DNA from: Lachnospiraceae bacterium
Lineage (GTDB): Bacteria > Bacillota > Clostridia > Lachnospirales > Lachnospiraceae
Direction: 5' to 3'
DNA length: 41,903 nucleotides
Assembly (NCBI GenBank): GCA_017445585.1
Contig: JAFSTX010000004.1
Span: 1 to 41,903, forward strand
Part shown: piece by piece, positions 1 through 6,871 of the stretch
How positions within the stretch are numbered: position 1 is the first letter of the stretch
Layout of the letters: each line of letters opens with the position of its first letter
The notes under the pieces: model-generated
Told to the model about the DNA's origin: nothing
What the model saw: only the letters and a program-made list of their open reading frames with translations
The model's database searches: none
Made by a program: the position numbers and the translations under genes

Positions 1-227
1 AAAAGCTCAGAGATTCCGGGGTCGAGCTGACAGGATCGGTAGAAGATCTCAGGACGGTCTCATATAAAACAAGTACGCAAAAAGACATTATAAAAGACAT
101 AACGCGCACTGAATTTGAGGCCGTGGTGACAGTGGGCGGAGGAGAGTATGACGTAAAGATACTGTTCACGGAGGATGAATACGGTAAAGGAGTGAAGACT
201 TTTGAGATGAGCTCCGTATCGCCGTGA
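1..227 (+). CDS. 3' end of an unrecognised protein gene (partial)
   Basis: An open frame enters from the left edge (first full codon at 3) and stops at TGA 225-227, giving about 74 residues that end in FEMSSVSP. The peptide alternates acidic and hydrophobic residues (for example GGGEYDVKILFTEDEYGKG) like a beta-rich extracytoplasmic domain, but no family is recognised. Codon use and purine-rich third positions resemble neighbouring genes, so the frame is probably real. It ends 55 bp before serS. The visible part has no catalytic motif or membrane segment. Confidence 0.6.
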   Translation, partial: KLRDSGVELTGSVEDLRTVSYKTSTQKDIIKDITRTEFEAVVTVGGGEYDVKILFTEDEYGKGVKTFEMSSVSP

Positions 228-282
228 CGGATAGATTAAGAACAAAAGTAATTATTAAATAAATTCAACAGGAGAGGAAGTC

Positions 283-1569
283 ATGCTGGACATTAAGTTT
301 GTCAGGGAAAATCCTGACGCAGTTAAAGCGAACATCAGAAACAAGTTTCAGGACGCGAAGCTTCCGCTGGTAGACGAGGTCCTCGCTCTCGACAAAGAGA
401 ACCGCGAGATCAAGCAGGAAGTAGAAGCGCTCAGAGCGGAGCGCAACCGCATCTCCAAGCAGATCGGCGCCCTCATGGGACAGGGCAAAAAGGAGGAAGC
501 CGAGGAGGTCAAAAAGCAGGTCGCTGCCGACGCCTCGCGCATCGAGGAGCTTTCCGCGAGAGAAAAGGTCGTAGAGGATGAGCTTCTGAAAAAGATGATG
601 GTCATTCCCAACATCATCGATCCGTCCGTGCCCATCGGAAAGGACGATTCCGAGAACGTGGAGAGGGAGCGTTTCGGCGAGCCCGTGGTACCTGATTTCG
701 AGATCCCTTACCATACCGAGATCATGGAGGCCTTTAACGGCGTGGATATGGACGCGGCCGGCAGAGTCGCCGGAAACGGATTCTACTATCTCAAGGGCGA
801 TATCGCCAGGCTTCAGTCGGCGGTGCTTTCCTACGCGAGAGATTTTATGATCGGACGCGGCTGTACCTACTGCATCCCGCCCTATATGATCCGCAGCGCG
901 GTAGTGGACGGAGTCATGAGCTTTGCCGAGATGGATGCCATGATGTACAAGATCGAGGGAGAGGACCTCTACCTCATCGGCACCAGTGAGCATTCCATGA
1001 TCGGAAGTTTTATCGACAGGATCCTGGACGAGAAGGACCTGCCTTATACCCTCACGAGCTATTCTCCCTGCTTCCGCAAGGAAAAGGGCGCACACGGCAT
1101 CGAGGAGAGGGGCGTTTACCGCATCCATCAGTTTGAAAAGCAGGAGATGATCGTAGTCTGCAAGCCTGAGGACAGCCCCATGTGGTTCGACAGGCTCTGG
1201 AAGAATACGGTCGATTTCTTCCGCACTCTGGATATCCCTGTGCGCACGCTCGAGTGCTGCTCCGGCGATCTGGCCGATCTGAAGGTCAAGTCCGTAGACG
1301 TGGAGGCCTGGTCTCCCAGACAGAAGAAGTATTTCGAGGTCGGAAGCTGCTCGAATCTGGGCGACGCCCAGGCACGCCGCCTCAAGATCCGCGTTCAGAA
1401 CGAGAAGGGAGAGAAGTATCTCGCTCACACTCTGAACAATACCTGCGTGGCTCCGCCCCGCATGCTGATCGCGTTTCTGGAGAACAATCTGCGCGCCGAC
1501 GGCAGCGTAGCGATCCCCGAGGCGCTGCGTCCTTATATGGGCGGACAGACCGAGCTGAAAAAAATATGA
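283..1569 (+). CDS. serS: seryl-tRNA synthetase
   Basis: Class II aminoacyl-tRNA synthetase that charges tRNA-Ser (and tRNA-Sec where present) with serine in the cytoplasm. The 428-residue length is normal for bacterial SerRS. Residues about 30-100 form the charged helical tRNA-binding arm (ENREIKQEVEALRAERN). The catalytic core follows, with motif 2 (FRKEKGAHG, then RGVYRIHQFEKQEM), a serine/ATP region around EVGSCSNLGDAQARR and motif 3 (NNTCVAPPRMLIAFLE). The ATG at 283 has a purine-rich ribosome site (AGGAGAGG) 6-8 bp upstream. A hairpin terminator follows directly, so it is probably transcribed alone. No T-box leader is seen in the 55 bp upstream. Confidence 0.98.
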   Translation: MLDIKFVRENPDAVKANIRNKFQDAKLPLVDEVLALDKENREIKQEVEALRAERNRISKQIGALMGQGKKEEAEEVKKQVAADASRIEELSAREKVVEDELLKKMMVIPNIIDPSVPIGKDDSENVERERFGEPVVPDFEIPYHTEIMEAFNGVDMDAAGRVAGNGFYYLKGDIARLQSAVLSYARDFMIGRGCTYCIPPYMIRSAVVDGVMSFAEMDAMMYKIEGEDLYLIGTSEHSMIGSFIDRILDEKDLPYTLTSYSPCFRKEKGAHGIEERGVYRIHQFEKQEMIVVCKPEDSPMWFDRLWKNTVDFFRTLDIPVRTLECCSGDLADLKVKSVDVEAWSPRQKKYFEVGSCSNLGDAQARRLKIRVQNEKGEKYLAHTLNNTCVAPPRMLIAFLENNLRADGSVAIPEALRPYMGGQTELKKI

Positions 1570-1580
1570 TTCTGAAAAGG

Positions 1581-1617
1581 ATACCCTTTCTGCGCCTGCG
1601 TGGGAAGGGTATTTTTG
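1581..1617 (+). terminator. intrinsic terminator after serS
   Basis: ATACCCTT at 1581-1588 pairs perfectly with AAGGGTAT at 1605-1612 around a 16-nt loop, and a run of T follows to 1616. It begins 12 bp after the serS stop and ends 15 bp before the lipoprotein gene, whose ribosome site overlaps the tail region. Confidence 0.75.
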
Positions 1618-1631
1618 TAAAGGAGGAAAAC

Positions 1632-3251
1632 ATGAAGAAATTGATGGCCGGTATCCTGGCACTATCTATGATCCTGGCAATGACAGCCTGCGGAGAGACG
1701 GGAGATCCCACGAAGACGGGATCGGCAGCCGGAGGATCCACCGAGGCGCCGTCCGCATCCGTGCCTGCATCGAGCGAGACGCCCGAGCCCTCATCCGAGC
1801 CGGGCTCAGAGCCGGCTGGCGCGGACGGAGAGCAGGAAGGACTGCTGAAGGTCTTCCTTGACCGTAATTACAAATACGACGAGTCCGGGACGCTGTCTTA
1901 CGATTTCGTCGTTCTGGACGAGAAGGAAGCAGCTTCGTTTTCCGCGCTTGCTGCCTCTCTGGAATCGCTGAACGAGGAGACGGAGGCGACGGCGCTTGAG
2001 GAGATGAAGGGCATCGCCGAGCTGACGGGGTACAAGTCACTTGGCTTTTATATTTACGTACTCCGCGCGGACAGGAACCTGCTCAGCCTTCGTCTGGAAA
2101 GCACTTTCGTCCATGACAGCGAGACTGAGAACAAAGGTGTTTTTGCAGCGACCTTTGATACAAAGAGCGGAAAGCAGATATATCCGGATGACCTGATCAC
2201 CGACTTTGATAAATTTGACGGCGTCGTCAAGTCAAAGCTCGATGCGCTCTCCGTGCAGTACAGCGACCAGGATCTCGAATATGCCGAGTATTTCTTCGGG
2301 TACGAGGGCGTCTGGGTAAAGCTTCCGGATGATGAGCATACCATGGTGAGCGTAGCTTACGGCGAGGCAGACGTCTTTGACAAGCGCGTCGCCGGAGCGC
2401 CGGAGGACTGGATCAGCAATATAGGTACCGTGACAGGCGGGTTTGCAGATGTGAACGGGGACGGGACCGAGGAGAGGATATATACGGTCTCCGAGAAGAT
2501 GGACGAGTGGGCCGAAAAAACGACCGTTTATGCCGGCGATGCGTCTTATGAGATCGAGTACGACGGCTATGACCGCAACCTCTATCTGGTAAAAAACAAA
2601 GGGAATTATTATGTCTGGTATTCGACAAATACCGACAACGACTGGCCCAACCTGTGTATTCTGGATCCTCTTGCCTCAGGCAGTATACTTATGGGGACGT
2701 ACGGGCTTGATGAAGCCGAGATCGAGCTTTCGGATGAGAGCTCGCGCGAGCTTCTTCTGCTCGACCCGGCCGCGCTGGTGCTTGAGAGCCGCACAGACGC
2801 GCTCAGCACCTACAGAGTCGCAAATGAGTTTTTTGTAGATGGCGACGGACTGGTGTCGATCAGAGATGATATCTGGAACGGCAGATCGCTCAACGCGCTC
2901 AAGCTCCTGACGGATCTCACGGTGGACACGGTGGATGCAGAGGGCAATGTCACCGGGACCGCGGTGCTGAAAAAAGACAGTTACGTAGGGCTTTGCCGCA
3001 CGGATTATGTCTTCTTCTATGAAAACCAGCCCGAGGCCGAGAGCTACTGGGTCGATGTTCTGCCGGTCAAAGAGGAGGATGTCGAGTTTCTCGGGGACGA
3101 AGACTTTACCATGCAGAGACTCAGGGAAAGCCTTGACTTTGATGAGGCCGACACTTTCTGGCGCGTGAGGTTTGAGTACGAAGACTGGACCAGAATGATA
3201 AACGGTATGGCGGAGGATGAGGTCTTTACCGGAGGCATGTACGCAGGGTGA
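1632..3251 (+). CDS. secreted lipoprotein with Ser/Pro/Glu linker and C-terminal repeat-like domains
   Basis: The 539-residue product begins with a lipoprotein signal peptide: two lysines, a hydrophobic stretch and the lipobox LAMTAC with cysteine at residue 20, so it should be lipidated and held outside the membrane. A low-complexity Ser/Thr/Pro/Glu/Gly linker (about residues 21-70) follows. Residues about 130-250 (ATFDTKSGKQIYPDDLI) vaguely resemble the DUF3298/RsiV-like fold; this is a weak impression only. DVNGDGTEE near residue 275 is a calcium-loop-like motif typical of FG-GAP or dockerin-like repeats. The start at 1632 is chosen because AGGAGG lies just upstream and the signal peptide starts there; the frame is open further upstream within serS, but that part is not protein-like. 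It converges with the GNAT gene 7 bp away. Substrate or role is unknown. Confidence 0.85.
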   Translation: MKKLMAGILALSMILAMTACGETGDPTKTGSAAGGSTEAPSASVPASSETPEPSSEPGSEPAGADGEQEGLLKVFLDRNYKYDESGTLSYDFVVLDEKEAASFSALAASLESLNEETEATALEEMKGIAELTGYKSLGFYIYVLRADRNLLSLRLESTFVHDSETENKGVFAATFDTKSGKQIYPDDLITDFDKFDGVVKSKLDALSVQYSDQDLEYAEYFFGYEGVWVKLPDDEHTMVSVAYGEADVFDKRVAGAPEDWISNIGTVTGGFADVNGDGTEERIYTVSEKMDEWAEKTTVYAGDASYEIEYDGYDRNLYLVKNKGNYYVWYSTNTDNDWPNLCILDPLASGSILMGTYGLDEAEIELSDESSRELLLLDPAALVLESRTDALSTYRVANEFFVDGDGLVSIRDDIWNGRSLNALKLLTDLTVDTVDAEGNVTGTAVLKKDSYVGLCRTDYVFFYENQPEAESYWVDVLPVKEEDVEFLGDEDFTMQRLRESLDFDEADTFWRVRFEYEDWTRMINGMAEDEVFTGGMYAG

Positions 3252-3258
3252 TACTGAT

Positions 3259-3738
3259 TCAGTTTCTGCTTTTTCCGCAGCAGCAAAGGAGTTCGGGCTC
3301 TGCAGCCTTTTTCAACTCCGTATAGGGGAGCGTATCAAAGCCGTTTCTGTAGTAGGCAGAGACGGCTTTTTCGTTTTCGGGCTCGACCTCGAGGCGGATG
3401 AGCGCGCCGCAGTAGCGCCCGGTGACGAACTGCAGAAAAGCCGAGCCGAAGCCCTTGCCGCGTTGCTCCGGCTTCAGATAGAGATCCTCTATCCATATGC
3501 AGGGGCGGCCGAATTCCGTCGAATAGCTCTTGGCCAGCATACCGTAGCCGGCGATCTCGTCGCCGTCTGCTATCATGAAGCCCTCGAGATAGGGGCTGTC
3601 GGATATGCATTCATAAAAATCCGATGCAAAGATCTCCTCAGAGCCGTTTGTGGAGACGGCGGGGGAGGCATAGAATGTTCGCATCATGGTGAGGACTTCC
3701 TCGCGGTCGTCAGCGGTCATTGGGTAGATATGTATCAT
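3259..3738 (-). CDS. GNAT-family N-acetyltransferase
   Basis: A 159-residue protein of normal length for a single GNAT domain, which transfers an acetyl group from acetyl-CoA to an amine. Motif A is clear: IWIEDLYLKPEQRGKGFGSA, where QRGKGFG is the pyrophosphate-binding Q/R-x-x-G-x-G/A signature. LEVEPENEKAVSAYYRNGF is the following motif B helix with the usual N-x-x-A...Y-x-x-x-G-F pattern. The substrate cannot be named. The C-terminus ends in a cysteine-rich tail (ELLCCCGKSRN). It is the last gene of a leftward set with the PrsW-type protease (49 bp upstream) and the GH18 protein. It converges with the lipoprotein gene, with only 7 bp between stops and no obvious terminator. Confidence 0.9.
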   Translation of the reverse strand: MIHIYPMTADDREEVLTMMRTFYASPAVSTNGSEEIFASDFYECISDSPYLEGFMIADGDEIAGYGMLAKSYSTEFGRPCIWIEDLYLKPEQRGKGFGSAFLQFVTGRYCGALIRLEVEPENEKAVSAYYRNGFDTLPYTELKKAAEPELLCCCGKSRN

Positions 3739-3787
3739 AAGGGGGCCTCCGTTTTCTGTCTTACCGGTACCTTCTGCATGCCGGCCC

Positions 3788-4513
3788 TCAGATATAACGG
3801 TCGCGCTTTGACATGCGGCTGACCATAATGAATGAGAAAATAAACATCACGGCAACAAAGCCGATAAAATACCAGTCGCCTGAGGATGTCTGCATGGTGG
3901 CGATGTAGTCGTAAGCGCCGTGCAGGAGTACTGGGACCAATACCGCGAGAAAGCGAAAGGCTTTTGCGGCGGTATGGTCGCGCAGATTATCGTAACGTTT
4001 GGCAAGCCCGTAGAAGACGCCCATGAACACTCCGAAGCACGCGTGTCCCGGGATAGCCGTGACCGCGCGCACGAGCGCGGTGGAAAAGCCGTAATTCATG
4101 ACGTAACTTATGTTTTCCCAGAGGGCGAATCCCAGCGAGACAAATACGGCATATACGACGCCGTCGTACTGACAGTTGAATTCGGGAGAACGCCAGGTGG
4201 AGCGTTTCAGCAGCAGGTATTTGGAGCTTTCCTCGGATACCGCGACGACCACGAAGTAGAGCAGGATATTATAGAGCGTGGAGGTCTGGCGGACCAGCAG
4301 TCCAAGCACGGCCTCCAATATCCATTCCTCCACCAGGGCCAGAAGCGATGAAAGCACTCCCATGACCGCGAGCCGCATCAGCAGAGAGGGGCTTTCACGT
4401 TCGAGACGGTCGGAACGGAAGACCTTGATCATCAGAAAAACCGCGGGGATCACCGCCGCGGCGATCAGGATGAAATTATACGTCATAAGCGGCGCAAGCA
4501 GAAAATAAAACAT
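3788..4513 (-). CDS. PrsW-family intramembrane metalloprotease
   Basis: A 241-residue, very hydrophobic protein with about seven predicted membrane segments. It carries the M82/PrsW signature elements: EESSK at 94-98, FALWEN at about 129-134, the histidine of PGHACFG at 157 and a late LLHGAYDY. In Bacillus subtilis, PrsW makes the site-1 cut in the anti-sigma factor RsiW. Other family members cut different membrane proteins, so the substrate here is open. It starts 3 bp after the GH18 stop, and its ribosome site (GGAG) lies inside that gene's end, so translation is probably coupled. No anti-sigma or sigma gene is visible nearby. Confidence 0.85.
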   Translation of the reverse strand: MFYFLLAPLMTYNFILIAAAVIPAVFLMIKVFRSDRLERESPSLLMRLAVMGVLSSLLALVEEWILEAVLGLLVRQTSTLYNILLYFVVVAVSEESSKYLLLKRSTWRSPEFNCQYDGVVYAVFVSLGFALWENISYVMNYGFSTALVRAVTAIPGHACFGVFMGVFYGLAKRYDNLRDHTAAKAFRFLAVLVPVLLHGAYDYIATMQTSSGDWYFIGFVAVMFIFSFIMVSRMSKRDRYI

Positions 4514-4516
4514 GAT

Positions 4517-6220
4517 TTATTTCTCCAGATAAGTATTTATTGCTTCCCAGGCCTCGGAGTTTTCCATGCCGAGCTTCCAGCATGCGATGCCGGCGACGTC
4601 ATAGCCGGATATCACGTTCAGCTTGGCGGTGAGGGATCTGCCGTCCTCTACCCAGAGCCTCGTCAGGACGCCGTCCTCGGTCTGCTCGATATAGTACTGT
4701 CCGAGGGTGTCGTCCCACACGGCACCTTCCTCGGCTTTGTTGAAGCGGTCCTTCATGTCCTCCATATTGATGGTGGAGGATTTGAGGGTCACGCCCTCGC
4801 CCTTCCAGAGCCTGCTGTAAAAAGGAATGGCGGGTATCAGCCTTTCTGCAGGTACGCCCGCGGCGATCGTATTATCGATGCCGTCCTTTACGAAGGAGAG
4901 AGAGGAAGTGGATCCGGCGTCAGACCCGTCGTAATGCTCGTCATATGCCATCACGATGATGTAATCCACGGTCTTTGCGAGCTGATCCCTGTGATAATGA
5001 GCGGTCCAGGCGGAAGGCACGTAGCAGTCCACGGAGAGCACGATGCCCTGTTTCCTGCAGGCGATCGACAGCTCCCTGATGAACTGGACGTATCCGGCGC
5101 CGGCTTCTCTGGGCAAGCCTTCGAAGTCAACGTTTATCCCGTCGAGATCATACTTCAGAGCCGAGCTGATCAGGGTGTCCACCATACGGCTGCGGGAGCT
5201 TTCGGTCCCGAGCAGCCTGCTGTAGTCGAGCTTGTTGTCTGTATTGAAATTCTCCACGAGCGCCCAGATGTCCATACCGGAGTTGTGTGCGATGGAGACG
5301 TATTCCTCGTTTGCCCTGGAAGTGATGGTGCCGTCCGAATCCGTCACGGAGAACCAGGTGGGCGACAGTACGTTAGCCCCGTCAGTATTTGAGAGCAGCC
5401 CGGGGAGTGAATTCACGCCGGAGTCGGAGAAGACCTGATGCCAGATCAGACAAATCTCCTGATCCTTGAGCATGTGCGTGTATGCAGGAGCGGCGTACGG
5501 ATCTGCCTCCGTAACAGTGCGGAAATCAGAAAGTTCCTCATGGGTCAGGTAGCCGGAGACACCCAGGGAGCCTGCCGCATAGACCTGCGCCCAGCCGGTC
5601 TCCTCGGAGATGACCCAGAGTTCCTCGTCGCCCGAAAGCTCTGCCAGGACCTTGCTGCTTCCGGAAGCGCCGGTGCGGATGCAGGCGCCGGAGACTGCGT
5701 TTGCCATGCGGCACTCGCCGAAGCGCGAACGGATAAAGACTCTCGAAGGAGTCGTATAGTAATCCACGTGGATATCGGTGTACTGAGCCACATAGGGGAG
5801 CTGGACCAGGATCCTCTCATCGAGGGAGAGCTCTGACTTCTCGTCGGCGCTGTCATAGAATATCGGAGCGCCGTTGTGGAGCTGGTCTGAGGTCGCCGCC
5901 ACGACTTTCTCGGCGTCGGTATAGAGGAGTCTCGAGGAAGAGGCTTCATAATAAAAATCGGGGTTGATCTCGTCAGTCAGCAGACCGAGCTTTACGTAGG
6001 GCTGGGAGTTCCTGATGACGGCGCGGACCTCCGAGAGGGTGCCGTTGACTATGATGGCCGCCGATCCTTCTTCCGCCTTGTAATAATCGGAGAGGACCAC
6101 GCGTTTGCGGGTGGGGCCGCCTTTGCCGAGAATTGCCAGGATCAGGCTTATTGCGGCGACGAATATAATCAGTATGACGATGATAAGCTTAGGAAGTCTT
6201 CTGTTCTGCGCAGCACTCAT
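4517..6220 (-). CDS. membrane-anchored GH18-family glycosidase with SH3-like domain (SleL/YaaH-type)
   Basis: A 567-residue protein with one N-terminal membrane anchor (about residues 11-32, after a basic start). Next come a copper-amine-oxidase-N-like/stalk region (about 50-150) and an SH3b-like segment (about 170-230, with GWAQVYAAGSLGVSGYL). The glycoside hydrolase 18 barrel begins near residue 255. The catalytic motif is DGINVDFE (360-367), with Glu367 as expected acid; the family consensus is DGxDxDxE, and Asn in the middle position is common in cortex or peptidoglycan hydrolases of the SleL/YaaH group. Motifs YIIVMAYDEH and a late GIACWKLGMEN support the barrel. It probably acts on cell-wall N-acetylglucosamine bonds outside the membrane. 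A good sigma-A-like promoter and GGGAGG ribosome site precede the ATG. Confidence 0.88.
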   Translation of the reverse strand: MSAAQNRRLPKLIIVILIIFVAAISLILAILGKGGPTRKRVVLSDYYKAEEGSAAIIVNGTLSEVRAVIRNSQPYVKLGLLTDEINPDFYYEASSSRLLYTDAEKVVAATSDQLHNGAPIFYDSADEKSELSLDERILVQLPYVAQYTDIHVDYYTTPSRVFIRSRFGECRMANAVSGACIRTGASGSSKVLAELSGDEELWVISEETGWAQVYAAGSLGVSGYLTHEELSDFRTVTEADPYAAPAYTHMLKDQEICLIWHQVFSDSGVNSLPGLLSNTDGANVLSPTWFSVTDSDGTITSRANEEYVSIAHNSGMDIWALVENFNTDNKLDYSRLLGTESSRSRMVDTLISSALKYDLDGINVDFEGLPREAGAGYVQFIRELSIACRKQGIVLSVDCYVPSAWTAHYHRDQLAKTVDYIIVMAYDEHYDGSDAGSTSSLSFVKDGIDNTIAAGVPAERLIPAIPFYSRLWKGEGVTLKSSTINMEDMKDRFNKAEEGAVWDDTLGQYYIEQTEDGVLTRLWVEDGRSLTAKLNVISGYDVAGIACWKLGMENSEAWEAINTYLEK

Positions 6221-6245
6221 GGTTTTCCTCCCGAAATTTATGCAG

Positions 6246-6274
6246 ATTATAGCATATCAGGGGAGCAAGTTCAA
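6246..6274 (-). promoter_or_regulatory. promoter of the GH18-prsW-GNAT operon
   Basis: Read on the minus strand: TTGAAC (6269-6274), 17 bp, TATAAT (6246-6251), with an extended -10 TG one base before the hexamer. It lies 26 bp upstream of the GH18 start codon. It is one of the best consensus matches in the window. Confidence 0.75.
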
Positions 6275-6317
6275 TTTGTAAGGATTCTTTTGACAGACAA
6301 ATCCTCGCGAACTGTGG

Positions 6318-6596
6318 TCAGATCAGGTCAAAGCGGATCTCGTCCAGCGTCCCGTCACTGCTGAGTACGAAATCCGGCATATACCCGCTGCCCGGATCTT
6401 CCAGACAAAGATTGGCGATCAGGCGCGGTGATGCAGGCTTCCCGGATACTACGATGCAGACGCCAGCTTCGTGATAAGCGCAGAGAGCATCGAACAAAGA
6501 CTCAAAAATGCGGTGATGTATCGAGGCTTTTTCGCCCATTGAACGGCTTTTATGCATTTTTAACACGATATTTTCCAGGTTGACAGCTTCGAACAA
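6318..6596 (-). CDS. unrecognised 92-residue protein, TTG start
   Basis: No family is recognised. The product is a compact, soluble-looking alpha/beta protein with an N-terminal helix rich in charged residues (NLENIVLKMHKSRSMGEKAS), a central hydrophobic strand (GVCIVVSG) and an acidic C-terminus (DGTLDEIRFDLI). The start is taken as TTG at 6594-6596 because GGAGG lies 9 nt upstream; no ATG fits better. A terminator-like hairpin ends only a few bases before this ribosome site, so expression may be controlled there. The gene is followed at 98 bp by the GH18 gene, which has its own promoter. Confidence 0.6.
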   Translation of the reverse strand: MFEAVNLENIVLKMHKSRSMGEKASIHHRIFESLFDALCAYHEAGVCIVVSGKPASPRLIANLCLEDPGSGYMPDFVLSSDGTLDEIRFDLI

Positions 6597-6613
6597 AACA
6601 GAAGACCTCCGAT

Positions 6614-6651
6614 AAAAAGTACCATGACTGGCGCTGCGGCCGTCATGGTAC
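6614..6651 (-). terminator. terminator-like hairpin immediately before the 92-codon gene
   Basis: GTACCATGAC (6619-6628) pairs perfectly with GTCATGGTAC (6642-6651) around a 13-nt loop. On the minus strand a run of five T (6614-6618) follows. It then runs directly into the GGAGG of the downstream gene, so it may be an attenuator rather than the end of a transcript. Confidence 0.6.
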
Positions 6652-6689
6652 CACTATATTTCAGGAGGATTTCCGTGTCGAGCGACTGA

Positions 6690-6741
6690 GAGTACGCATT
6701 TTTATGGCAGAAGGGGAGAAAAGAATGGGAAATGCGTACTC
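6690..6741. repeat. 12-bp perfect inverted repeat with 28-nt purine-rich centre
   Basis: GAGTACGCATTT (6690-6701) and AAATGCGTACTC (6730-6741) are exact inverse complements. A third, imperfect partial copy (GAGTAGCATTTT) follows at about 6743-6754. It has no T-tract and no coding sense. The arm length equals that of the 74-bp palindromic arrays, but the sequence differs. Confidence 0.6.
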
Positions 6742-6759
6742 AGAGTAGCATTTTGGGAT

Positions 6760-6793
6760 AAAAAGAACGGAGGTTTCTCATAGAGACCTCCGT
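6760..6793 (-). terminator. intrinsic terminator after yhaN
   Basis: On the minus strand, ACGGAGGT pairs with ACCTCCGT (6786-6793 with 6767-6774), and a CTC/GAG extension lies inside the loop. T-rich sequence follows (TTTTT at 6760-6764). It begins about 80 bp after the yhaN stop. Confidence 0.75.
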
Positions 6794-6871
6794 GTAGGGA
6801 GCTTTTGCAAAATCCTGCCCGGCGCGAGCCCCGGGTCAGCGTGCCTGACAGGAGAGGGTGTCCGGTACCGG

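Noticed and set aside
265-1662. Long antisense frame opposite serS (and similar long frames opposite mfd, gdpP, glgD and others)
   Set aside because: They are mirror frames produced by GC-rich codon use; the plus-strand proteins are unmistakable families.
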